Below are positions 47,150 through 60,100 of a stretch of 64,000 nucleotides of DNA, one piece after another. How positions within the stretch are numbered: the stretch's first letter is position 1; each line of letters begins with the position of its first letter. The stretch spans positions 11,284,001 to 11,348,000 of the forward strand of contig OX485804.1 in assembly GCA_950295325.1 (NCBI GenBank), given 5' to 3'. The notes under the pieces are model-generated. The model saw only the letters and a list, made by a program, of their open reading frames with translations. It made no database searches and was not told where the DNA came from. Position numbers and translations under genes: made by a program. The DNA is from Polytrichum commune (lineage: Eukaryota; Streptophyta; Polytrichopsida; Polytrichales; Polytrichaceae).

Positions 47150-48620
47150 TACTCACTGAGTATCAGTGTGTATGTTTGACAAATTTCATGTGACGTTCAA
47201 CCTCAAATCCAAAGTGTCACGTGACGTTTTTCAAAAACAAAAATGAATGTCAATTGACATCTACATTTTATTCCAAAATGTCACCTCAATTTTTGGCTTA
47301 CACAATATTTTAGAAAACTAATATTTTGAATAATAAAAAACAAACTTGATTTGTAAAAAAAAAAAACTATCAATCGAAGGATAGTTTTTTCGGTCTCGCA
47401 TGTTTCTCCACTTATGCAATGCGATTAGAGAGAAATGCACAACATACAGAAAAGAAGTCAAGAGCCTTGAATTTAGGCGTCTTTCTCCACTTTTTGCTTC
47501 TGAATCTGCAGCCAGACTCTGCTATCTCTCCGCCAAAAGCAACGGACAAAAACTCTCAAAGGTGATCAATATGGGTGACTCTCTTGCACTTCAGTACGGA
47601 GGCTCTGAGGCTCACAATTACGTATGCTCCTCCCTTTGCTTGATTCTAGTTGAATGTATCTATTTATCTATCTACATATCTGCTGAACAATCAATATCAA
47701 CCGATATCCTCTTGAAGCATATTATATCCTTTAGTGGTAAAGAAAAAGAATAAAAAGTTGTTCAATTGGTGAGGTATGATCTAGGTCTCTGAACTGGAAT
47801 TGTGAAATATAGAAACACTTCTAGTGCGTTGGCCAACAAAAGGTTGTTACAAGAAGGAATATTGATTATCGTTGGGAATTAATTGGTTCCAGGTGTTTCT
47901 AGAGAGGCAGGGGAAGTGGAAAGCAACCACACAACCACACAATCACAACTTCATAATTACAGGTTAATTATCCCAACAGGATAATTCACTCTAGAACAAA
48001 GTGTGCTACAATCAATCCTAACCGAAAGCAGGCGCTGATCTTCGTGCCACTTCTGCGTCATTTTTGCAATAAGAAGCCTCTCTAGCTCCAAGAAAGCTCA
48101 AAGGGATTCAAATGCTTTCAACAAGGGAGCTTTGCGATTCAAAGGGAATTGCTCAAAACAACTTTGGTTGAAAGCAAAAATAACTCACATTGGTTGGAAA
48201 CAAGAAAAAACTCATATGAAGTGGAGGATGTGCAAGCACCACGGTGATACAAACATTTGCCTCGCCATGTTCCTAGTTAGTCTCGCTCTGCGATCACCGT
48301 CTTAGCTCCTGGTTACAAAGTAAATTGCAAGAGCAAAGTTGAACTTAAGTATGTGAGTGAGTGTAGGAAGTTCTCCTACTGTTATGGGTTATGTTTTCTG
48401 GATACTTGAGCTGCACTTTATAGTACTCAAGTAATATGTGTCATTTCAATTTCTAGTGTGTCAATTGACGTGTGGTTTTTTTCTTCACAAGTCACAGTAC
48501 GTGTCAATTTCTAGATTGTGCGTGTCAATTGACGTGTATTTTTTTTTTGTGCAAGTTTTTGCGTGTCAAAAGAGAAAAACTTGCAAAAACTTTGTCAAAC
48601 ATATACATTGCTGAGTATGT
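47150..48620. mobile_element. Candidate TIR element carrying a gene fragment
   Basis: TGTGTATGTTTGACAAA at 47167-47183 and the inverse of 48591-48607, TGTATATGTTTGACAAA, match at 16 of 17 positions, and outside them TGAGTAT / ACTCA words also pair. GTCAATTGAC palindromes stand near both ends (about 47250 and 48475, 48529), and the right end has a further hairpin GCAAGTTTTT...AAAAACTTGC (48551-48584). Between them sits the SAC phosphatase fragment. No target duplication could be recognised, so the boundaries are approximate and the element is a hypothesis. Confidence 0.4.
47571..47934 (+). pseudogene. Fragment of a SAC-domain phosphoinositide phosphatase gene
   Basis: Two exon pieces are readable. 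The first, 47571-47621, codes MGDSLALQYGGSEAHNY and ends at AATTAC|GTATGC. The second, 47893-47934, follows an acceptor GGTTCCAG in the same phase and codes VFLERQGKWKATTQ. Together they correspond to the MGDTLALQYGGSxAHN / VFxERRGQWKAATQ region just after the catalytic loop of plant SAC/FIG4-type phosphoinositide phosphatases. The catalytic CX5R(T/S) loop and everything else of the domain are missing, and reading on after the second piece gives a stop within a few dozen bases. The sequence just before (47468-47570, SLEFRRLSPLFASES...) stays open but is not recognised. This is a captured or duplicated remnant, not a working gene; the intron is preserved, so it was copied from DNA rather than from mRNA. 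Confidence 0.7.
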
Positions 48621-48624
48621 CATG

Positions 48625-50160
48625 TGTCACTAGTATTACAAATTTCATATCGACCGGGAAGATTCTTAGATACCATCAATAGTATTGCATATTGAAAACA
48701 TGCATTTCACCTATATTTCAATTAAACACTGGTCACTATCTTGGCCCCACCTCAAGTTGCAACCCAATCATTACAATCATTTGCTTGCAATAATTTCTTG
48801 ATATAGCCACTGTTTGGATTGCTACTACAATGCAATAGGATGAAGGAGAGAACTAACAGCTAGTTACAGATGAACCAGTTGACTTTGAGAAATAACCAGT
48901 TCAAATTCAAGAAAATTACCAATTGATTAGAGGATATTCCAGAATATTCCAGAACCATGTATATAAAGAAAAACTGAAACATGTCAACATGTACCCAATT
49001 GATATTGGAAACAATAGGATCTTCACAGATTATGTTCAAAAACCTCCCTGGACACTGAAGCAATATCATATGATTGATTATGGCTAGAGTTCAAGCATAA
49101 TGACAACTTGCCCAAGTTCATGGATTATGGGTACACACGTCCATGCAAAGCTCCAGTATAAGTCATGTGAAGTACTACCTTCTAAGTGCACAATTTCAGT
49201 CACAGGAACGTGGATAGTTGAAGTCACCCAATGAGATGTGCCAACTGGAAACTGTATGCTGCAATCAAAGAAAGAAAGACAACTCTGATGATGCCACCAA
49301 TATGAATCATGGTGTTGCTTCATTCTTGAGTTGGTCTAAGTCTATATGTGATCTCGAAATGGGCATTACAAGAATTAGAGGCCCTCAAAGCCTATTGCCT
49401 CATCTTTCTCTCCCAAGGGAACTCTCCCACCTTGGGAACTCTCCCACATGGTTGGTTGAAATTATCCGGTTCCCCCAAATACCTCCACTATGATCGGGTG
49501 GACCATAGGTGGTAGGGTGCACTAGACATCAAGTGTTAGGAAGGTCACCTGTATGAGCACTATTCCAGCCTTGGGCGGCTTAACCTTCAAAATCCCATGG
49601 AATCCGGGTTAAGGCCTTGAATTCAAGCCACCCTTACTGCAACCAAGTAGAACTACCACAATCATCATTATTAACCAAGAGCTAGAGCAACACAAACTCC
49701 AGAACAGAGAACTCATGATGCAAAGTCACTCACTGAATGCAATCAGACTTGACTAATAACAACCTTGTGTTGGCAGGTCATTATGGGGAGTAATGAATGG
49801 CTGATGGTGATCTTCTTGCACAATTAGCAGTAACAAAGCATCCCAGTTATCACATCTCCAGGACATGTGGTCTCATCAAGTGACAGGCTTACCTAGAACA
49901 CACAAAAACTATGTCCCTTCAAGGACAGGGGTCAATCTACAATGGTGCTACTTAAAGGATGCCGCGGAGCCTTGGGGAAACCACAAGGCCTGAACTACAC
50001 TCTTATAAATGACTACCAACCTTAAAATCTCAAAGATAACGACTCCACTAATGCCTTCCTCAGAGTCTGGTGGACGTGTCAAAAAAAGATACCAAGTGTG
50101 CCAAAGCTCCAATTGGCCCCAAAGAATTGTTGTAACTTGCATTTGCTGAGTTACATGGCT
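48625..50160. other. Gene-free stretch downstream of EF-P
   Basis: Contains the solo foldback arm at 48861-49056. Around 49400-49450 a short phrase (GGGAACTCTCCCAC) is repeated. The part next to 50160 should be the 3' UTR of the minus-strand EF-P gene. No other gene is seen. Confidence 0.5.
48861..49056. repeat. Solo arm of the foldback element at 17093-17715
   Basis: Parallels the right arm at 17524-17715: TAGTTACAGATGAACC(A/T)GTTGA, GAAAATTACC, TGTCAACATGTA, GGAAACAATAGGATCTT against GGAAACACTAGGATCTT, and CCAAAAACTTCCCGGGCACTG against TCAAAAACCTCCCTGGACACTG. No inverted partner is found nearby. Confidence 0.8.
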
Positions 50161-53100
50161 TCACATGTTGACACGATTCATGTATTGGCCTGTACGTGTG
50201 TCAACCTGAATGGAATCACCAATATTCACAAATAGAGGGACGTTGACAGCAGCACCTGTTTCTGTTGTTGCCGGTTTTGATCCTCCTGGTTCATGAGAAC
50301 CACAAGAATCAATACAAGTCTGTGTTTTTCAGAGGGGTGAAATGCAAAAATATCTGATGTCAGAAGAAAAGGAGAGTGACATAGGTGGATAAAAGGAACT
50401 AGAAAAGTTACCTTGAGCTGTATCACCCTTTAGACCAGGATCTGTATCTGTAATCTTCACTACCACTGTGATAGGCAAGTCTACATCAATGACCTGCAAG
50501 CACACCATGGAAGCATAAGATTGCCAATATATCAGGTGCAATCTGTCCTCGTACAATATTTTACCAAGTGAAACCAACAAGAATGGTATGTGCATCCAGA
50601 ATAAGCATTCATGGTAATCAACACTCCAACCAATCTATGATTGTAAGTCCTTCCCATGTTCCACTCTTTTCCAAGGCTTTGGACAAAATCTCTATACAAC
50701 CTTATTTGATTCTCAAGCATGGCGTGCAACTTGTCATCATCAATTTCATTTATTACTTCATCAAAATACTCATGATTTGCCTTACAATTCCCATTCTTCG
50801 CAGAATTAACTTGCAAGGCTGCACGATAGTGTTGATTGTCAGACCTGCTAGAAGTCCTAATAAAGTTGCGCCTACATTCCAGAACCTCTACCAATAAAAT
50901 CTATTTTCCCACCTGTAATGAAATAAACATCCTTCCAGCTTTCCAATCATCAATCACGTTTTATATCTCATTAGGTGAAACCAACAAAAATGGTGAATGC
51001 CAGCATCATTGGTGGCCAAATGGCTTGTGCAACCTTAAACAAATGTCGTAAGTGTCCCTCAAGTTTTACCTTATTATTCCAGGTCAGCACATTACAATCC
51101 ATGCCCTCCTTTAACCACTTGCTCCTGTCACCAAGCTCTTTCAAGTTCAACCGTACCTCCTCAAATGTAACCTGCCCCAGTGATCCTCAAGTTATGAAGG
51201 TCTCAAAATCACAGCTGCTCGGTTTATTTAAATTGGTCAACATTTTAAATCTCTAGGTTGATTACCTATTCTGCCATATGACATAGTCAACTGCCTTGTA
51301 TTAATTTTTGGAACAAATGAATTTCTATACACAAGAGTAAAACCCAGGACTTGAGCCATGCTCAAGATGACCTAACCCAGAAAGTAACCAAGACAACTGC
51401 CTCATCTTACAGTGTTAAACACATACACAACTAATTGTCAAACAGTGATCAAGGGCCTCCAATGTCGTGAGCAGTGACAATGAGGAAAAACTTGATGGTA
51501 GCTTTTGATTCAATGCTGGAAGACAAAGAAAAGTGGATAAGGATGGAGCAAGAAGACTTCGTGAAGCTGCAAATTAAGCCAATTACATCAACGCACTAGG
51601 AATATTAGCTGACCCAACCAACCTGCGAAGGCATTCTATCATTACAAAACATGTCAACCCTAGCTAACCATATTGTAAGTCACTTCACAACTGACTGATG
51701 TTCAAAGTTGAAGAAAGATTACCATGTCCATGAAGACGTATTGGTCACCATCCATGTAGGTATACTGTTTCACTTCCTTCACTATTTGTGCCTCATCAAC
51801 CTTTAACACAAAACAAAACACCATCTCAACAAAGAGCTCAACCACAAAGAGTAACCAGGTTATACTTCCACTGTTGTTGATGCAAACTGATTATTCTAAG
51901 GTGACATAGTGTTGGACATGCAATGAAAACCTCCGCAAAACATGAAGTGTGATATATGAGTGACATCAGTTCCATTCAATCTTATTTGATCCAAAGACAT
52001 ACACCAACTTACCACTAGGCACACAACTGCCCATCTAATGCAAGAAAATTATGAGCTTCTTAACCTCAAAAGATCTATATGTACTTTTTGCCATAAATAC
52101 ATACTTGTTCCCCAGCTCGAAAAGTGCGTTCAACTGTGTTCCCAGTGACATAGTTTCGCAGCTTGGTGCGCACAAAAGCTGCTCCCTTTCCAGGCTTCAC
52201 ATGCAAAAACTCTGAATCTCACAAAAATAATTCTTCAGTCCCCTTTCAAAAGTCATGCAAAAAACATAAACAACATTAAGTAATACCAAACATCTCCTGA
52301 CTAGCAAAGCATGTGAACCAACTTTTCTCAGACTTTACTGAAGCCATAGAGAACAGTGAGGAAACAGTTTGTATCCCTGACTCATCTTAAAGCTTCATCA
52401 AGGTCAAAAGCTTGAAGCTCTTGGGATTTTGGATAAAAATCAAGCCCTCCAATAAACAGAATTGCAAGAGTTTGAGACACTTGATCTTGATGTCAGAAGG
52501 ATCTTATGATGCTTTTCATAGAGAAATTTGAGTGTGGCAAAAGATATATATTTCGTACCTTGCACTCGCCAAGGTGCCCCATCCAACTCAATGTTTGTTC
52601 CGCCCCTAAAGTCGTTGCTGCTCAAAGCAAATACCTCTGTTCAACATAGCAGAGCCAACACACATAGACATACCAAGTTCCTATCAGAATCCACGACCTG
52701 CTCTCCCATGCAGGAGCCATGAAGTAATGCCCATGCAGTACATATACAAAGTGTGAAAGTTGTGAGAAAGCGTGGAAACGAGAAACATTGGAAGTTATTA
52801 CCTCGCTGGATCAAAGAGATTCAATGTAGCATTGAAGGGGTTACAGGACATTGTTGCAGACTACATCTGAGAGGTGACATTAATCTAACTACAGAAAAAT
52901 TGTATAATCTATAAGGAAGACCATTCAATCAAGCAAGTACAGTATTTGAAGTGTTTACATAATACATTCTCCTCTTCGTTGGACATTATGTGAATTATGC
53001 TTATATAAATTTCCCTTGATTCCCATAATGTCTTGATTTCCCATATATGAGACAAATGTTTCATACACATTTCGCCTCACACAATGCAGCCTTCAAACGG

Positions 53101-54407
53101 CCAAATTTGGACATAAGAATCCGGCCAGCTCAAGATTGTGTATTTTGCCTTACCTCCATTATCATCACATAAATGCACACTGGAATACTCAACCGTGAGG
53201 CGGCCAAATTCGAACACAATATCCAAAAATCTACAAAGGCTTCTAAAGAAAATTAGTTCCAAACATCAAAGAGATGGGAATGAAGCTGAAAATGCAAACT
53301 TGTAGAAAACGGGTGAAACAGAGAGTGCAGGGTGTTTCCGGTGTTTTACATTTTACGTTGTCCTCTTCGTTCGGCATCATATAAATTCTCAAGCGCAGGC
53401 TTTAGACCCTTGCCTTTGATAAACCCTACTATCGCATGGATATTGCCTTACTCACTTAAGGCGGTCAAATTCGACCCCAACAACCGAATCTACAGAGCCC
53501 ACATAATTTTTCACACAGAAACATGGATTCAACCATGAAAGAAATGGGAAACAAGCTGCTACTGCAAACACATGTAAAATGGGTGGTTGGTACCGAGGGT
53601 TATACATTGTCACACAAATGCAAAATTGAACGCAAACACTTGAGAGCAGGGCATTTTCCAATGTTTACATAGTACATTGTCCTCTTCCTTCGACATCATA
53701 TGAATTGCGAAGTAAGGGCTTTAGACCCTCGCCTTTGGTACACATGATGTCTTCAGGAGACAAGTATTTCATAAGCGTTTGCCTTAAGTGGGACGAAATC
53801 GATCTCAACAACCAAATAACTAGTAACTGCAGAAGAATTTAAACAGAAACATGAATTCAAAAACGAAAGAAATGGGAAGAAGCTGCTATTGCAAACACAT
53901 GTGAAATGGGTCGATTGTACCCAGGGTTACACATCATCACAAAAATGCACGCATGAATGCAAACACTTGAGTGCAGGGGATTTTCCAGTCTTTACATAGC
54001 ACATTATCCTTTCTCGTCAACATCATGTGAATTGCGAAGCACAGGCTTTAGACCCTTGCCTTTGATACACATTAATGTCTTCAGGAGACAACAATTTCAT
54101 ATGCGTTTGCTTTTAAGTGGCCAAAATCGACCCCACCGCCGAATCTTTAGAACCCACAGAAAAAATAAAAAAGACACGTGGATTTGAGCATAAAATAAAT
54201 GGCAAAGAAGCTGCTCTTGCAACATATGGAGAACGGGTGGTTCGTACCCAAGGTTGTGGAGGAGTGGCGGGAACGAGTTAAGCGCGAGGAGGTGGGAAGA
54301 GAGAGGGCGAATTGGCCACTCCGGAATGAAGTAGAAGCTGCAGAAGTGCCTGTGAGCCTGGTGAAAGGGGAGAGCGCGAGGGAGGAAGCCATGGTTGCCA
54401 TCGCCAT
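50161..54407 (-). CDS. Plastid-type translation elongation factor P, 243 aa
   Basis: Bacterial-type EF-P, which relieves ribosome stalling at proline runs, here expected in the chloroplast. Seven exons in transcript order: 54248-54407, 52559-52636, 52105-52211, 51723-51800, 51070-51171, 50412-50493, 50161-50285; phases 1, 1, 0, 0, 0, 1 all close. Exon 1 codes a Ser/Thr/Arg-rich, acid-poor transit peptide ([20 protein letters not shown]...). The mature part begins near [19 protein letters not shown]. The KOW-like domain I carries the VKPGKGAAF loop whose Lys88 is the residue modified in bacteria. Domain II includes EFLHV-to-WLKEGM, and the C-terminal OB domain has the EF-P signature [19 protein letters not shown] and [12 protein letters not shown]. 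Exon 1's donor (G|GTACGA) is weak, so the junction is slightly less sure than the rest. Intron 1 (about 1.6 kb) is filled with tandem units. The gene is divergent from TOP3B. Confidence 0.93.
53190..54260. repeat. Tandem array of about 327-bp units in EF-P intron 1, reaching exon 1
   Basis: Three well-kept units and a shorter first one. TTTAGACCC anchors are at 53401, 53720 and 54047; AAGCTG anchors at 53283, 53553, 53880 and 54208 (steps 270, 327, 328). Other shared words are GAATTGCGAAG, GTCTTCAGGAGACAA, TTTACATAGYACATT and AAACACATGTRAAATGGGT. The last unit ends on the codons and donor of exon 1, so earlier units carry decayed copies of that donor (revcomp CGGTACCA and GGTACAAT). Confidence 0.88.
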
Positions 54408-57105
54408 CTCGAGGCTGCAAAATGCAAAACCTCGGCACCACTCTTCCAAGAGAAGCGCGGAGAAGAGGATAGCCTTAACCCCCGCAAGGATGAATGTCCT
54501 CCAGGATGATGACGGATGAATCACACATTGCCACTCTTCAATTTAGGTAGATGCGTGACACGTGTTTCGCTTATGGATTTCCAATAGTGAGTACACTCAA
54601 AACTTCGTAGTATCACACCTGTGGCAACCAAAGTGCACGTGACATTACGGAATTTTGTAGTGTTAACATGGATGCGTGATACTAGTGAATTAGTGCAGTA
54701 TGTGACATTATGGAATAACACAAAGGAGATGTGAGGATAACTTGAATTCGTTCTCCCACCACCTATATTAGTGTGGTCCACTCCACTTGGCCTTCCCAAG
54801 TGATGTGGTGAACACGTGCATCAACATTCAACAAGTGGCATAAGAAGAAGTAGATGAATAAGAATAAGAAGGTGACACTCCACATGTTGACACATGGCGC
54901 AATGCAAGGGTGTGGGTTGACTTCTTTGGTGGTTTGCATTAATGACAAATTTCGTGATATAAGGGAGAGAAATGTGACAATAAGGAGTCAAATTTGGACT
55001 ACGAACATCCATTCCCTAGGGGTTCAAGATATTAGAGAGTGTGTGACATTATGGGGGTTGATATTACGGAGTTTAGGGTGTACTACTTATTGAAAATATG
55101 CGCAAATAATAATAGAAAGTTTGGGATGTTCAACATCATTGGAAAGATGACTAAGTTACATCGTGTATGGGTATTTATTGATACTTACAACTCAAAAGTT
55201 ACACGATGTTATAGTTTTAATTGGCTCTGCCATGTGGGAAGAGACTGAGGGGTAGTCTTTGAAATAAGCCAAACTTTGAAACCAACCAGAGTCGGGCACA
55301 TATGGTGTTAGTAACTTGTTCCTCAAGTGGAGTTACTTACAAGTGATTGTTGATGTAAAGTGGTCTCTAACACGAGCCAAAGTTTGGTCTTGGTTATACA
55401 ACCAACCAAAACTAGCCATGTGTGCAAGATAATACTAGGGCATAACACTCTTGCAATTGCACTAAATATGACACCTTATGTATGATAAATATGATGCTAA
55501 ATATGATAGATATTTAGTGTCATATGGTAATTTATGTTACTATGGTAACTTTTCAAATGACACTTCTTATGAATAAGTGAACAAATATTGTCATGGATGA
55601 TGGATATGAGTTCATCCATGGGCCAAAACCCTACCTTCTCTTGTCAACAACTTGTGATGAAATATTGTTATGGATGACTGAAATTTGGATGAATTATCAC
55701 TTGGTAAGTGACAGTAATTGCAATACTGTCAATCTAAAACCCCCCCAAAAATTTACAAGGAATGACAAATAATATTGGGTTGATATTTAGTGCTAGTGAC
55801 ACTTCACCGCAGATTACAATTAGTGTTGAGCAAGACAATCAGAATTGGTGACAATAAATATCATTTTTAGTGTAGTTGCTTGTTTATTTGTCAATAATGT
55901 AATTTGTTACCAAGTAAAGTCCTTGATGCATGGTTCTGCAACATCCAAACAACTTATTTAACTTTTGTTGGTAAAACACAAAATCTACAATGAGTTATAT
56001 AGCATTGTATAAATCCAAATGATAAGTGGCATCAATCAAAGTGCATAGTCCAAGAAAACAAGTAAAAATTTATCTTCCATAATTTAATTTTTCCCTCCCT
56101 TCCTCATTGTAATTCCCTTCTCCTACTAAATGATTTTATCATAGTTTCACGGTAGAGTCATATCACAGTGTGCACTTCTCACACCCCTTGCATGGTGATG
56201 AGCTTTGCTATCATCACCATCCAATTGGTTCCGGTTTGGGGAAGAAGAGAGAGAGATCATTCCAAAGTTTCAAAATACACCCTAACCTCCGTAATGTCAT
56301 TCTTTTTCTTATATCTTGAAATTCTAAGGAGCAGATGTACTCAATGTAAATATCCCTCCTTGTTGTCACATTTCCCTCTCATATGTCACACATTTTGACA
56401 TTAAAATAATCCACCAACTAATTCAAACCACGTGTTCATGCTCATTGTTGTCATCATTGTCATTATTGTCATTATTGCAATGTTGGTTGTGGATTATTTC
56501 ATAATATCACATGCTACACTACTTCTCTATTATCGCATATCTATGTTAACATGGCAAACCTTCTCAATACACGTGCACTTTGATTGCCGTAGACGTGATA
56601 TTAGGGAGGTTAGAGTGTAGCCAGCCATCGACAACGGCATGTTGAGAGGACATTATTTATGTGGGGAAGGCACGGGCCCAAACTGGTGTATTACATTGAT
56701 ACCGGTACATTGAGTGCCCAGTAGTTTTCGTTCACATTCGTTGCTGTTCGTCCGTTGGTTCCACGTTCGTTTCTGTATCGCTCACATACTTCGTCCACTC
56801 CGTGTGGTGTCATGTGCCACGAGGTCCTTGGGGTTTCGTCCATCTGCTAGCCACGTCCACGTCTTTGTCTTCCGTCGACGAGCTTCCGTCCACGGTTCCC
56901 TTGACGTGCTTCGTCTTCCCCTCTCGGAAGAGTTCGCTCTCTCGGCGATGGCCGCAAACCCTTAGCAGATGGTGTCCTCAATCTATAGGAAAGCTTTAGT
57001 GTCCGGGAGCCTGCGTAAGTGTCGAACATTTGTCTGACCTAGGTTGCATCGATGAGCTCGTTTCGAAGTTTTTTCTGAAGAAATTCGTAGTCCGATCGGA
57101 TAGCC
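54408..57105. other. Divergent intergenic region between EF-P and TOP3B
   Basis: Should hold both promoters. It contains the second copy of the dispersed repeat (55513-55876). The last ~400 bases before the TOP3B start codon are CG-richer and full of TTCGT/CGTTC words, as expected for a promoter and 5' UTR; open stretches there look like by-products. No TATA box was assigned. Confidence 0.5.
55513..55876. repeat. Dispersed repeat, copy 2 (about 360 bp)
   Basis: Same orientation as copy 1 at 45291-45639, with a small extra duplication near its start (ATGGTAATTTATGTTACTATGGTAAC). It lies in the EF-P/TOP3B intergenic region, so it may influence either promoter. Confidence 0.85.
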
Positions 57106-60100
57106 ATGGCGCCCTCTGTACTCATGGTCCGTAGCTCTCTCCTCTTGTTTTTACGAATTCGTTTTGTTGTTTGGATAGTCTAGTATCTTTTATTACGAGG
57201 GCTGTACCTACGTCTATATGATGCGATGTGTGAATGCACGAGCTGGAATGTGTGTTAGCTCCACAAGAGCACTCTGGAGTCAAGTGATTTCGCACCTGTA
57301 TCCATGCATTCTTTAGAGAGAGTAGAGAAGAACATCTGTAATTTGTGATCGACATGTATACACTGCCAAAGATATAATTCTTGCACACATGTTTGCACAA
57401 AAGCTATGGAAAGTCTCACTTCAGATATTGGATTATTTCTGGTGTTTTTGTTTACTACACCTCTGGGTGCTTGTGGACACGAATTTTGTTTATAAGAAAA
57501 AAACACTTCAAAAATATAATCTAGTGATCTTCAATAAGTTTGTATACATTGCATAAATTCTGATGCCCTGTTTTTATAATGTGGACTACTTCAAAAGATA
57601 AAGTTCTTGAAGAGTGGTGCAACTTTTGTTAGTAGTCCATATCCCAGAATGCCATCCTAAACATTTGTTAGTAGCAACAAGATTAGTACTTTGATGCGAT
57701 TCTGGGACGTGGTGCGTGTGTTTCGAAATAATAGTTAAAATGTCACAATTTTGCTCCCGGAATTTTTTGAATGTCATAAGTTGACATTGAGCTGGTCATT
57801 TCTGGTTCTGGTCACTTTGAAGTGTTTTTTTCTGGTGACCATCTGCAATTCTTTAGCTCTGGTTTGAAAATGCACGTGTTTGTGTGTGTATAAGGTGGCA
57901 GAGAAGCCAAGCATTGCATCATCAATCGCCAACTTCCTCTCGCATGGCCGGGTATGTTCTTTTCAGCCTTCGTCTCCTTAACAGTATTATGTCGCTCCAC
58001 TTCTGTACTCTACCATTTTCCTCTCATGGATTGTACACAATGCTGGCAATTCAATTGGTCAACGGTGAACGGTGGCATTCCAGTTTCTAGTATTTACATG
58101 TGCTGTGAATAAAGACAGCAATTGTTGAGTCAATTATTTCAATTCAAGTGATTCCTTGGTGTGACTTGAAGCTGAATAATGTCATCCCGAAGCAGTGTGC
58201 CGAGTGCTTCATTACACGATTGTACTGTGTAGAATAAGCCGAATTGTTGTTGATGTCTTTTTCTGTGCAAATAGTTTTTAGCTCAAGAGGTAGTTGAATT
58301 TAACACCGTTGGAAGCTGTCACAAGGAGTTACTTGTTTATTTTTCACTTCTACTCATGATCGACATCAGTCTGGGAACTGAACTTAGCTCTCGTTCTGGT
58401 GTAAGCAGACGTCAAGTCGAAGATCCTACTTGGAGGTTCATGAATTTGATGGGACCTTCAGAGGAGCCCCAGTCCGCTATAAGATCACCTCAGTCATCGG
58501 TCATGTGCTCAGGTGCCGACCTACCCTGCCTCCCTACTGCATGGCTTTGGGGAGTCCAGTCAAAGCGGTTGTTGAGTTCTCAGTCAGCCTTCATTTTAAT
58601 ATATCCATGAGCTAAGGTTGTTTAGTTTGATGTCTCATCATTAAGGACCATTGTTGATTTCTGATTGCTAGAGCTCTCAATCTTTAGTGATTGCAAGGTC
58701 TCCTTGTGTAATTCCCATGAGTCTCATTAAACCGTTTGCTTAAGGATGAGTATGGGTGTTCACATGTACAGTATTGACTTCCCATCAAAGTACCAGAATT
58801 GGGACACCACTGACCCCTTTGAACTCTTTGAGGCGCCAACTATCAAATCTGAGTCTAATCCCAAGGTAAGGGCAGGCTTGTTGTTGATCAACTTCTAAAT
58901 TCTGTCCATGACCTAATGGCCTGTGAAAAGCCAATTATTTAAATAGGATGCAGAATTAAATTATTTTATGAGGATGTGAAACTATGCGTAAATAACTGGA
59001 TATGTAGTGGTCTCCCTCTTGGTAAAAATGTGTCTTGCAGCCATTCTGTTTTATGTCTTGTCTTACAGCTGTGATTTGAAAGTGATTCTGCTGAATAGCT
59101 TAGCTTCAATGTTAAGAGATTATGTTTTGAGGGTGCAGGCTCACGTGTGCAAGCATCTACAGCAAGAGGCTCGTGGGTGTGACTACTTGGTGCTATGGCT
59201 TGATTGTGACAGGGAAGGTGAAAATATTTGTTTTGAAGGTAATATTCTCTTATTCTTGTTGATTTAGTTTGCCTCATCAGCAAACTCTTACTTTAGAGCA
59301 ATGTTAAATTAGTCTCTGCTGTAATTTTCCAGATTCAACTGATGCTTGAGTAGCTTGTGTAGCATGAGAGCTTCCACATTTTGTGGTCGATTTCAACATT
59401 TCAATCACTTCCTTCCTGCTTTTAGTGATTCTTGAATCTTAACAGAAATCACCTAAGGTGGAGGTTGCAATTCTCAAGCATGTGAAACTGTTATGAGTTC
59501 AAATCTTGTTTTGAATGTTTCCAAATTGGCCAGTTTGGAGATTTGCCCTTGGCAACCAGGACATTAACAATGTTTATGCTTTCAATCACAGTGATGGAAA
59601 GTGCTGTGCCAGTCATGAGAAAATTCTCTGGGCAGCAAGTCTTTCGTGCAAAGTTTTCAGCAATAAGTGAAAAGGACATTCGAACTGCAATGAGCAGCCT
59701 TGGAGAACCAAATAAAAATGAAGCCCTGGCAGTAGATGCACGACAGGAGATAGATTTGAAAGTAGGAGTTGCATTTACACGCTTCCAGACTCGCTACTTT
59801 CAAGGAAAATATGGCAACCTTGACTCCAGTGTTATCTCGTATGTCTTTTGGGTATATCCCACCCCTTGTCATCCTTAGTTACTATATGTTTTCAAGTGGC
59901 AACTAACGATTCTAACAAAACCCTTCTTTGAAGATAGTCTAAAGCCAGTGGAACAACAGGTGGCCGAGAAGTTGGAAAGAATCAAACTAAGGGCTTGAAT
60001 AAGAAGCAACAATTTGGGTGCATAATTTTTATTCTGTGTGTCATGGTTTGGAGTAGAAGGATTCCCATTGCCATATGAGTATCACTTGTTATCGCCTCTT

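Noticed and set aside
54199-54519. Open frame of 106 codons on + opposite EF-P exon 1
   Set aside because: Antisense shadow of the transit-peptide exon, whose phase with exon 2 fits exactly.
56714-56999. Open frames of 83 and 65 codons upstream of TOP3B
   Set aside because: They sit in the CG-richer leader/promoter, read as low-complexity protein, and do not connect in phase to TOP3B; an untranslated leader is simpler.
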